Source: Patescibacteria group bacterium UBA3527 (GTDB taxonomy: Bacteria; Patescibacteriota; Minisyncoccia; Phycocordibacterales; UBA918). From it: 6,149 nt of DNA. The position numbers were made by a program, and so were the translations under genes. Where the stretch lies: the NCBI GenBank assembly GCA_002377025.1, contig DFPA01000047.1:1-6149 (forward strand), in the 5' to 3' direction. How positions within the stretch are numbered: the first letter of the stretch is position 1; each line of letters begins with the position of its first letter. Below, piece by piece: positions 1 through 5,862 of this stretch. The notes beneath the pieces are model-generated. The model made no database searches, was not told the DNA's origin, and saw only the letters and a list, made by a program, of their open reading frames with translations.

Positions 1-783
1 AGTCTCATCTAAAACTCGTTCCTCTTTTACAAAGACTTTGTTTTTATATCTGAGATCAATATAGTCAAAATCTGATGGATCAAGGTGAGCAAATTCCTCC
101 GAGTTAAGAATTGTTTCGAGGTTTTTCATACCGGTTGTTGGTTTACTTTGTTGGGACGTTTTTATGTACCCATCGCCTCGCAAGTGAAAAGTGACTTCGT
201 TGCCATCTTTTTCAACTTTATCTACCACCCAATCGTACTTTTTATCCAAATAATTCACCCACAGTCTTATGTATAACATCTCTTGTTCTGGCGCAAAAAC
301 GGCAAGTTTTTCAGGTGAAGCAGCAACATTTACAAAACGAATTAACGATGCACCTTCTAAATTGGGTGCTTTCACAAAGGCAACGCCCTCGTTATCCATG
401 AACCAACAATCTTCATGACACCAAAGCGCGTACGGTACAAACTCTTCAATCTTCACCACCACACTGTTTCCATTTCGACCGGATGTAACGGTCTTCACTT
501 TATCTATCTGTTTTACAGCTTCCTCTATATTTTCTTTGGGATACATATATAAAAATCGTCGTGGTATAAGCCATAAGTACCTACCTTCCAATTCCCCTTC
601 CGCTACCTCAATAATATCTGCACCTTTGACGGTGGAATTGCCTTCTGATTGCACCAAAGTTATTTGCCATCGCTCTAAGTTGGTGAAGTAGTAAATACCA
701 TAGAACAAGATTCCGATACACAATAATGCGAAAAATAAAAAGGGTACAAGTCTCCACTTTTTCTTTGATTTGCGTTTTTTCAT
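1..783 (-). CDS. ftsQ: FtsQ/DivIB-like cell division protein (3' end beyond window)
   Basis: Translating the minus strand from the ATG at 783-781 gives 261 codons without a stop up to the window edge, so the C-terminus is missing. The N-terminus is a short basic tail (residues 2-11, mostly Lys/Arg), then one hydrophobic segment (about 12-33), then a non-cytoplasmic region. This is the single-pass topology of FtsQ/DivIB, a divisome protein that links early and late division proteins at the membrane. Residues about 38-115 fit a POTRA-like domain, ending in the strand VVVKIEEFVPYALW. Residues 127-138 (WFMDNEGVAFVK) and 239-252 (FDYIDLRYKNKVFV) match FtsQ-type beta-domain signatures ('D-x-x-G-x-x-F' and 'IDLR...V'). 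Cys122 and Cys126 lie in the exported part. The start follows a terminator by 23 nt and has no clear Shine-Dalgarno. ftsA and ftsZ may lie beyond the left edge. Family assignment is by eye; another POTRA-containing membrane protein is the main alternative. Confidence 0.75.
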   Translation of the reverse strand, partial: MKKRKSKKKWRLVPFLFFALLCIGILFYGIYYFTNLERWQITLVQSEGNSTVKGADIIEVAEGELEGRYLWLIPRRFLYMYPKENIEEAVKQIDKVKTVTSGRNGNSVVVKIEEFVPYALWCHEDCWFMDNEGVAFVKAPNLEGASLIRFVNVAASPEKLAVFAPEQEMLYIRLWVNYLDKKYDWVVDKVEKDGNEVTFHLRGDGYIKTSQQSKPTTGMKNLETILNSEEFAHLDPSDFDYIDLRYKNKVFVKEERVLDET

Positions 784-806
784 ACTACCGGTACTACGAA
801 TGGTAG

Positions 807-845
807 CACAAAAAGGCCGGCGCCTACGGCGCCGGCCTTTTTGTG
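807..845 (-). terminator. Rho-independent terminator after serS
   Basis: This is a perfect 18-bp inverted repeat, 807-824 against 828-845, with a 3-nt loop. The core is the 10-bp arm GGCCGGCGCC, extended by five A:T pairs and CAC/GTG. On the minus strand the hairpin begins 6 nt after the serS stop codon and its GC core is followed by five U's, the classic intrinsic form. The repeat is symmetrical (A5 on one side, T5 on the other), so it could also work on the plus strand, but no plus-strand gene ends here. Confidence 0.9.
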
Positions 846-851
846 TATCAC

Positions 852-2126
852 TCACCCTTCTTTCTTAATCACCTCTTTACCAAGATATTTTTGCAGAGCT
901 TCAGGTATTTTTACAGAGCCGTCTGCTTGTTGAAAATTCTCTACAAGAGAGACAAGTATTCTCGGAGTCGGAATAGCGGTACAGTTTAGAGAGTGCGCAT
1001 AGCGCATTGTGCCGTCTTCGTCCTTGTAGCGTATATTGAAACGTCGTGTCTGAAAATCGTGGAAATATGAAGCTGATGAAATTTCCCGATATTTTCCTTC
1101 CTTTGGCACCCAAAGCTCGATGTCGTATTTTTTCACTTGTCCTTGTCCTATATCGCCGCCGCAATTTAGCACAGTATGATATGGAATACCGAGAGACTCT
1201 ATGAATTCCTCAGCATTACGATTGATTTCTTCGTGCCATTTAACACTTTCCTCATGTGAAGCCTCGCAAAGAACTACCTGTTCCAACTTATAAAACTCAT
1301 GAACTCGAATAAGCCCCTTTACATCCTTGCCATGACTACCCGCCTCACGACGATAGCACGGTGAAAAGCCGAGGAATTTTACAGGAAAGATATTTTTATC
1401 CAATACTTCGTCAGAATAGTATCCCATTACTGATACTTCGCTGGTGCCGATAAGATAATCTTCGTCTTGAGTATGATATACATCTTCAGCTTCATTTGGT
1501 AAGTGGCCGGTACCATATAGATTGGTCTTGCGTACGATAGTCGGGGGTAGGATGGGTGTAAATCCTTTTTTCAAGAAAAAATCTTGCGCGTAGTTCCAAA
1601 TCGCCCAAGAAAGCAAAGCGCCATCTCCCACTAAGTAGTAGCCACGAAAACCGTGCACCTTTGCTCCTCGCTCAAAATCGGCCATACCCAGGTCTACCAT
1701 TAGATCGGTATGACTCTTAGGCTCGAAGTCGAAAACAGTCTTCTCGCCCCACACTTTTATTTCTTGATTATCTTCGTCACTTTCTCCATCGGGTACAGAC
1801 ATGTCAGGAATGTTTGGTACTTGCAACATTATTTGTCGCCACTCTTCCAGTACAGGTTTCAACTTTTCCTCGTCTTTTTGTATTTCAGCTTTTAGGTCCT
1901 GCATCTCGGTGATGAGTTGTTTCTTTACTACCTCATCTTTGTTAGCCGCCACAATATCTGCAGACACTCTGTTTTGTTCAGCCTTCTTACCTTCTATAGT
2001 CTGCATTAAAGCCTTCCTCTCGTCATCGAGCTCAACCAAGCGGTCAAGGTTGATCTTGATGTGTTTTTTTACTGCCGCCGCCTTTACCACCGGCAAGTTC
2101 TCCCTGATGAATTTGATATCAAGCAT
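852..2126 (-). CDS. serS: Seryl-tRNA synthetase
   Basis: A class II aminoacyl-tRNA synthetase of 424 residues, the usual full length, that charges tRNA-Ser with serine using ATP in the cytoplasm. Residues about 28-103 are rich in Lys/Glu heptads and form the long antiparallel coiled-coil arm that grips the tRNA-Ser variable arm. Residues about 157-200 cover motif 1. The serine-binding TxE motif appears as Thr-Ser-Glu at 228-230. Motif 2 runs through FSPCYRREAGSHG (254-266) to RVHEFYKLE (274-282). The block EISSASYFHDFQTRR (348-362) is typical of SerRS. Motif 3 (381-399) keeps the catalytic Arg389 but reads NCTAIPTPR where most bacteria have NGSGLAVGR. The ATG at 2126 matches the family N-terminus (MLDIKFIREN). 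No Shine-Dalgarno is visible; a TATAAT hexamer lies 10 nt upstream. The gene follows the unassigned RNA and ends in a strong terminator. Confidence 0.97.
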   Translation of the reverse strand: MLDIKFIRENLPVVKAAAVKKHIKINLDRLVELDDERKALMQTIEGKKAEQNRVSADIVAANKDEVVKKQLITEMQDLKAEIQKDEEKLKPVLEEWRQIMLQVPNIPDMSVPDGESDEDNQEIKVWGEKTVFDFEPKSHTDLMVDLGMADFERGAKVHGFRGYYLVGDGALLSWAIWNYAQDFFLKKGFTPILPPTIVRKTNLYGTGHLPNEAEDVYHTQDEDYLIGTSEVSVMGYYSDEVLDKNIFPVKFLGFSPCYRREAGSHGKDVKGLIRVHEFYKLEQVVLCEASHEESVKWHEEINRNAEEFIESLGIPYHTVLNCGGDIGQGQVKKYDIELWVPKEGKYREISSASYFHDFQTRRFNIRYKDEDGTMRYAHSLNCTAIPTPRILVSLVENFQQADGSVKIPEALQKYLGKEVIKKEG

Positions 2127-2136
2127 AGTGTTCTAA

Positions 2137-2142
2137 ATTATA
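2137..2142 (-). promoter_or_regulatory. Candidate serS promoter (-10 TATAAT)
   Basis: The minus strand carries a perfect TATAAT at 2142-2137. A start about 7 nt downstream (near 2130) would leave only about 4 nt before the serS ATG at 2126, so the mRNA would be leaderless or nearly so. No good -35 box stands at 16-18 bp; the nearest T-rich candidate, TTGTTA at 2169-2164, is 21 bp away and overlaps the U-tail of the upstream RNA terminator. The hexamer is plain, but promoter function is inferred, and the region is AT-rich. Confidence 0.5.
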
Positions 2143-2167
2143 CACCGAATTTAAACACAAATATAAC

Positions 2168-2187
2168 AAAAAACACGCCAAAGCGTG
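2168..2187 (-). terminator. Intrinsic terminator of the non-coding RNA
   Basis: On the minus strand CACGC (2187-2183), loop TTTG and GCGTG (2178-2174) are followed at once by six U's (2173-2168). The stem is short but GC-rich with a uniform U tail. It sits 26 nt before the serS -10 box, so it would separate the RNA from serS. If there were read-through, it could instead act as an attenuator for serS. Confidence 0.8.
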
Positions 2188-2507
2188 AGTGTAAAATGAT
2201 GAAGCCCGACCCAAGATTACCAGTCCTGGGTCCCCATCCGATTCGAGTTGGTGGCTCGTCTCTTCTGGGACCCCGGTATTTTCCTGGGGCGGGCTATTTT
2301 AATTTGCTTACGAGGCGTACTTCACCTCGCAGTCGCTCTATGAAGTAAAGGACTTTTTCTGGCCAGCGACTATGCCATCAAAGCAGACACCCTTCACTTC
2401 GTTACAACCGGCCAAGGTCGTAGCCCGCCTTTTCAATGGGGCCTAGCTACCAGCAGGCGGACACTGCTGACTAGTGGCTTCCCCAAAGACCTGCACTCGC
2501 AGGACTT
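2168..2507 (-). ncRNA. Structured non-coding RNA of unassigned class, about 340 nt
   Basis: This is read as a minus-strand RNA because it has a consensus-like promoter upstream (2541-2514), an intrinsic terminator at its 3' end (2187-2168), no convincing reading frame, and dense complementarity. Stems seen by eye (plus coordinates, 5' to 3' of the RNA): 2503-2499/2494-2490; 2485-2481/2441-2437; 2469-2464/2456-2451; 2422-2416/2409-2403; 2400-2391/2351-2342 (10 bp, one G-U); 2371-2366/2336-2331; 2329-2325/2315-2311; 2295-2290/2208-2203; 2273-2267/2234-2228; 2258-2255/2247-2244; and 2230-2224/2216-2210. The 2400 and 2371 stems interleave as a pseudoknot. Loop bases 2462-2457 can also pair with 2428-2423. 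Some stems compete (2273/2234 with 2230/2216). Length and pseudoknots suit a housekeeping RNA such as RNase P RNA or tmRNA. However, I do not find the RNase P GAGGAAAGUCC and ACAGA-CCGGCUUA blocks, nor the tmRNA tRNA-like ends. Exact ends are inferred. Confidence 0.7.
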
Positions 2508-2513
2508 TTTTCT

Positions 2514-2541
2514 ATAATACATGAGTATAGAAATTTGTCAA
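2514..2541 (-). promoter_or_regulatory. Promoter of the non-coding RNA
   Basis: On the minus strand a perfect -35 TTGACA (2541-2536) is followed after 16 bp by TATTAT (2519-2514), five of six matches to the -10 consensus. The predicted start is near 2507, just before the first hairpin of the RNA. This is the best sigma-70-type promoter in the window, as expected for a stable, abundant RNA. Its -35 box abuts the plus-strand TTGTCA at 2535-2540, so promoter elements for the divergent dprA may overlap it. Confidence 0.75.
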
Positions 2542-2574
2542 GCTTTTTTAGCGGTCTATATAAAGTGGTAGAAT
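2535..2574 (+). promoter_or_regulatory. Candidate dprA promoter elements
   Basis: Two readings are possible. The first is an extended -10, TGG-TAGAAT (2566-2574), with a start near 2581 and only about 4 nt of leader before the dprA ATG at 2585. The second is TTGTCA (2535-2540), 18 bp, then TATAAA (2559-2564), with a start near 2571 and about 14 nt of leader. Neither leader holds a Shine-Dalgarno sequence. The elements are visible; which one is used is not known. Confidence 0.45.
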
Positions 2575-2584
2575 TTGAGTAGCC

Positions 2585-3439
2585 ATGGAGTATGAAATAA
2601 AAGAGTTGAAGCAGTCGGAATTTCCACCGCTATTGCGGGAAATTCCGACTGCACCTACTTCGCTCAATTATCGCGGCATTCTTCCTTCACCAGATATTCA
2701 CCTCCTTTCGATTGTTGGCTCACGCCAGTACACCCGCTACGGCGAGGAGGTTTTGAATTACTTGGTGGATGGGCTTCGTGGATATCCTATCGGAATAGTT
2801 TCCGGCTTGGCTATTGGTATAGATAGTTTGGCACACACAGCGGCACTGCGGAATAATCTTTATACTCTTGCCATACCCGGAGGAGGTCTTCATGATTCGG
2901 TAATCTACCCTTCTCGGCACAAGTCTCTGGCAAGAGAAATTCTCGATGCCGGAGGCGGTCTGCTCTCCGAGTACGAACCAGACTTTCAAGCTACAAATTG
3001 GTCCTTTCCTCAGCGCAATCGCTTGGTAGCCGGTATCTCATCTGCCACTTTGCTTATCGAAGCTACCGAGAAGTCTGGCACTCTTATCACCGCGCGCCTC
3101 ACTGCCGATTATAATCGAGAGCTTCTGGTGGTACCGGGAAATATTTTCTCCTCTACCTCAAAAGGAATTCATCAATTTCTAAAACTGGGAGCCATCCCTA
3201 TCACAGAACCGACCGACATCCTTGATGTATTTAATATTGAGAGCAAAGCTGAGTCAAAAGTCGCTCTGGATAATGACGAGGCAATAGTAATAGAACTTCT
3301 ACGTGAACCATTGCAACAAGACGAACTAATACGCAAACTACCCTTCGACACCAACAAAAGCTCAGTGCTTTTAATGCAGATGGTACTTAAGGGTCTCATC
3401 TCAGAAAAGCAAGGTTTCTACCATTCATTGGTCAGTTAA
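2585..3439 (+). CDS. dprA: DNA processing protein DprA (Smf family)
   Basis: A cytoplasmic protein of natural transformation that binds incoming single-stranded DNA and loads RecA onto it. The Rossmann-like DprA core covers residues about 25-215. The start of the fold is SIVGSRQYTRYG (42-53), then SGLAIGIDSLAHTAAL (73-88), PGGGLHDSVIYP (98-109), SEYEP (128-132), FPQRNR (141-146), the EATEKSGTLITA block (159-170) and VVPGN (182-186). These are hallmark DprA signatures. The C-terminal residues about 228-284 look like the small winged-helix domain seen at the end of many DprA proteins. At 284 residues it is shorter than many homologues because the N-terminal SAM-like domain is absent; the protein opens directly with the FPPLLREIP linker. 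The ATG at 2585 is the first usable start, since an in-frame TGA lies at 2576-2578. It is followed after 41 bp by topA, a common pairing. Confidence 0.96.
   Translation: MEYEIKELKQSEFPPLLREIPTAPTSLNYRGILPSPDIHLLSIVGSRQYTRYGEEVLNYLVDGLRGYPIGIVSGLAIGIDSLAHTAALRNNLYTLAIPGGGLHDSVIYPSRHKSLAREILDAGGGLLSEYEPDFQATNWSFPQRNRLVAGISSATLLIEATEKSGTLITARLTADYNRELLVVPGNIFSSTSKGIHQFLKLGAIPITEPTDILDVFNIESKAESKVALDNDEAIVIELLREPLQQDELIRKLPFDTNKSSVLLMQMVLKGLISEKQGFYHSLVS
2611..2652 (+). repeat. Perfect 15-bp inverted repeat in the start of dprA
   Basis: Bases 2611-2625 (GCAGTCGGAATTTCC) are the exact reverse complement of 2638-2652, with 12 nt between. The centre contains CCGC-TATT-GCGG (2627-2638), so the RNA can also fold as a 14-bp stem, a 2-nt bulge, a 4-bp stem and a tetraloop. 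It covers codons 10-23 of dprA. No T-run follows, so it is not an ordinary terminator. The codons still encode the family-typical FPPLLREIP. Confidence 0.85.
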
Positions 3440-3442
3440 TAT

Positions 3443-3471
3443 TTGACACAAATAGCCAGGGGTAGTATTTG
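3443..3471 (+). promoter_or_regulatory. Candidate topA promoter in the dprA-topA gap
   Basis: A perfect TTGACA at 3443-3448 is followed after exactly 17 bp by TATTTG (3466-3471), a weak -10. The inferred start near 3478 would leave about 3 nt before the topA ATG at 3481. The -35 begins 4 nt after the dprA stop codon. Spacing and the -35 are good; the -10 matches only three of six bases, so strength is uncertain and topA may also be read from the dprA promoter. Confidence 0.45.
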
Positions 3472-3474
3472 TGT
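3446..3474. repeat. 9-bp inverted repeat over the topA promoter (possible operator)
   Basis: ACACAAATA (3446-3454) and TATTTGTGT (3466-3474) are perfect inverted copies with an 11-bp spacer, so the half-sites are 20 bp apart centre to centre, close to two helical turns. The left arm overlaps the -35 and the right arm covers the -10. This geometry suits a dimeric regulator. As RNA it would be a weak, AT-rich hairpin with no U tail, so a terminator for dprA is less likely. Confidence 0.6.
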
Positions 3475-3480
3475 ACGGAA

Positions 3481-5841
3481 ATGAATGAAACGAAAGGAAA
3501 AACTTTGGTGGTGGTAGAATCTCCTGCCAAGGCCAAGACAATCGAAAAATACCTTGGTAAGAACTACTCGGTTAAATCGTCGGTTGGTCATGTGCGTGAC
3601 CTGCCTAAGAACAACAAAGACGCCGTCGACATCGAAGGTGGCTTTATTCCCAAGTACATTGTTTCACCAGGTAAGGAGAAGGTTATCAGTAGTCTAAAAA
3701 CCGCCGCCAAAAAGGCCGACAAGGTCCTGCTAGCATCTGACCCCGACCGTGAAGGAGAGGCTATCGCTTGGCATGTTGCCACTTTGCTTGAAGATGTAAA
3801 TTCCAATCTGCAACGCGTAGTGTTTTATGAAATTACCGAAGATGCAGTGAGAGAGGCAATAGAAAACCCACGTGACATCGACCTGCACCTCAAGGAAGCC
3901 CAGGAAGCCCGGCGGGTATTAGACCGATTGGTAGGCTACGAATTATCCGGATTGATTTGGAAAAAAGTGCGTTATGGTCTGTCGGCCGGTAGGGTACAAT
4001 CACCGGCACTACGTATCATTATGGAACGTGAACGTGAAATACGCGCTTTTGTACCGGAAGATTATTTTGTCCTCACTGCCAATGCCGAAATTGGCGGTCA
4101 TAAAATACCCTTTGTCTGCACGGAAGAACCAAAAGAAGAGAGTGAGGCTAAGCACATAAAAAAAATCGGTGAGAGTCACAATTGGGAGGTTATTGACCTA
4201 AAAGAGTCAGAAGCCAAACGCAACCCGCGTCCGCCCTTCACCACCTCTACTCTACAACAAACAGCTTCCACGCGCCTTGGGTTTGCCCCTTCTCGAACTA
4301 TGGGTGCCGCTCAGAAACTTTATGAAGCCGGCCTTATTACTTATATGAGAACCGACAGTACAACACTAAGTAAAGTGGCTCAGAAGCAAATTATCGCCCT
4401 CTTACACAGCGACTTTGGTGCGGAATATGTATCACCCAGGCTATTTAAAACAAAAAGTAAGTCGGCCCAAGAAGCGCACGAAGCAATAAGACCTACCAAC
4501 TTTGCCAAACGTAGTGCCGGCATGACAGGAGACCAAAAGGCACTTTATGAACTTATTTGGGCCAGAGCCGTCGCTTCACAAATGAGCGAAGCCCGCTTAC
4601 ATCGCAGTAAGCTTTTGGTAAATGTAGTTGGTAGCAAAGAAAGTATTCCTGACTTTGCCGTTAATGGCTCTCGTATTACTTTTGACGGTTGGCTACGAGT
4701 TGATCAAGCGGCCCGCAGTGAAGATACGGAAGTCCCAAAACTCAGCGTGGGTGACAAACTTGAGGTAGAATCGGTAGACATAGAAGCCAAACAAACAGTA
4801 CCTCCCAGTCGATACACCGAAGCTGGTCTGATCAAAGAATTGGAAAAAAGAGGTATTGGTCGACCTTCCACCTACGCCTCTATTATGAAAACCATTGCCG
4901 ACAGAGGTTATGTGGAAAAAGAAAACCGTACTCTTTTCCCTACCGATACCGGTGATGTTGTCTCATCGTTCTTGGAGGAACATTTTGCCAAATACGTAAG
5001 CGATGATTTTACCAGCCACATGGAAGATGAGCTCGACGAAATAGCAAGCGGTAAACGTGAATACAGAAAAACCTTAGAGGAGCTTTATGTTCCATTCCAT
5101 AAGGCAGTGGAGGATAAAGAGGATATAGAGAAACTCACCAACCTTGGCCCAGGACCAAAAGAATTCCCTTGCCCTAAGTGCGACAAGGAAATGGTACGTA
5201 AATTGAGTAGAAGCGGAACTTTCCTTTCTTGTGGCAACTTCCCCGACTGTGACGGAGCACGTATGATAGACGGTAGCGAAATAAAGCCCGAGGAACCCAT
5301 CGGCACTCATCCAGATACCAATGAGCCCATCTTTGTTATGAACGGCCGTTTTGGTCCCTACGTCCAACAAGGAGAAAACCCTGAGAAGGGTGACAAAAAA
5401 GCAACCAAGCCACGGCGCGCCAGTATACCCAAGGGGATCAAACCTGAAGAGGTTACTTTGGAAATGGCAGTGAAATACTTAACCTTACCTCGCGAGCTGG
5501 GAGAACATCCAAGGACCGGTGAGCCGGTCGTAGCCAATACCGGTCAATACGGCCCATACATCGGACATGCCGGTGACTTTCGTTCACTTAAGGGCGACGA
5601 CGATCCATACACCATCACCTATGACCGAGCAATGGAGATACTAAGTGAGCCCAAGCAACTGCGTAAAGGAGAATCGTTGGTAAAGGAAGTTGGAATTCAC
5701 CCAAAAACTCGCAAAATGATAAACATTTACGAGTCCAAATCCGGACGCTACCTACGCAAGGGGTTTAAGCGTATCAATCTTCCGGATAACTTGGATATAG
5801 AAAAGTTCACCATCGAAGATGCAGTAGATCTACTGAAGTAG
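3481..5841 (+). CDS. topA: DNA topoisomerase I (type IA)
   Basis: Relaxes negative supercoils by a single-strand break through a 5'-phosphotyrosine link. At 786 residues from the ATG at 3481, the TOPRIM domain starts with LVVVESPAKAKTI (9-21; Glu13) and continues to the metal-binding DPDREGEAIAWH (87-98). The active site is LITYMRTDS with Tyr288 as nucleophile. RYTEAGLIKELEKRGIGRPS (444-463) is a further type IA hallmark. One four-cysteine zinc ribbon follows (Cys564, 567, 584, 590). Then come three C-terminal topoisomerase I repeats near 606-630 (IGTHP...FGPYV), 672-700 (LGEHP...YGPYI) and 737-765 (VGIHP...GRYLRK), ending in a lysine-rich tail. An in-frame TTG at 3469 would add only four residues not typical of the family, so I prefer the ATG; the codons start the usual MNETKGKTLVVVESPAK form. 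No Shine-Dalgarno is well placed. The gene is complete and intact and lies downstream of dprA. Confidence 0.98.
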   Translation: MNETKGKTLVVVESPAKAKTIEKYLGKNYSVKSSVGHVRDLPKNNKDAVDIEGGFIPKYIVSPGKEKVISSLKTAAKKADKVLLASDPDREGEAIAWHVATLLEDVNSNLQRVVFYEITEDAVREAIENPRDIDLHLKEAQEARRVLDRLVGYELSGLIWKKVRYGLSAGRVQSPALRIIMEREREIRAFVPEDYFVLTANAEIGGHKIPFVCTEEPKEESEAKHIKKIGESHNWEVIDLKESEAKRNPRPPFTTSTLQQTASTRLGFAPSRTMGAAQKLYEAGLITYMRTDSTTLSKVAQKQIIALLHSDFGAEYVSPRLFKTKSKSAQEAHEAIRPTNFAKRSAGMTGDQKALYELIWARAVASQMSEARLHRSKLLVNVVGSKESIPDFAVNGSRITFDGWLRVDQAARSEDTEVPKLSVGDKLEVESVDIEAKQTVPPSRYTEAGLIKELEKRGIGRPSTYASIMKTIADRGYVEKENRTLFPTDTGDVVSSFLEEHFAKYVSDDFTSHMEDELDEIASGKREYRKTLEELYVPFHKAVEDKEDIEKLTNLGPGPKEFPCPKCDKEMVRKLSRSGTFLSCGNFPDCDGARMIDGSEIKPEEPIGTHPDTNEPIFVMNGRFGPYVQQGENPEKGDKKATKPRRASIPKGIKPEEVTLEMAVKYLTLPRELGEHPRTGEPVVANTGQYGPYIGHAGDFRSLKGDDDPYTITYDRAMEILSEPKQLRKGESLVKEVGIHPKTRKMINIYESKSGRYLRKGFKRINLPDNLDIEKFTIEDAVDLLK

Positions 5842-5862
5842 ACATAAAAAATAAAAAGATTT

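Noticed and set aside
85..276. Plus-strand 63-codon frame near the left edge
   Set aside because: It lies opposite the intact FtsQ-like reading frame and shows no start signal or domain.
2061..2348. Plus-strand 95-codon frame across the serS-dprA gap
   Set aside because: It overlaps the serS start, both terminator arms and the structured RNA, has no recognisable domain, and its product is rich in Pro/Arg/Gly as expected from GC-rich RNA stems.
2168..2507. T-box leader controlling serS
   Set aside because: Position before serS and the terminator fit, but the T-box consensus (UGGNACCGCG) next to the terminator is absent, and a separate TATAAT lies between the terminator and serS.
2490..2511. 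Plus-strand terminator (CCTGC-ACTC-GCAGG followed by T6)
   Set aside because: No plus-strand transcript leads into it; the arms are better explained as the first hairpin of the minus-strand RNA, and the T-run as its A-rich 5' end.
3469..3480. TTG at 3469 as the topA start
   Set aside because: It adds four residues (Met-Cys-Thr-Glu) not typical of the family, has no ribosome site, and overlaps the inferred -10; the ATG at 3481 fits better.
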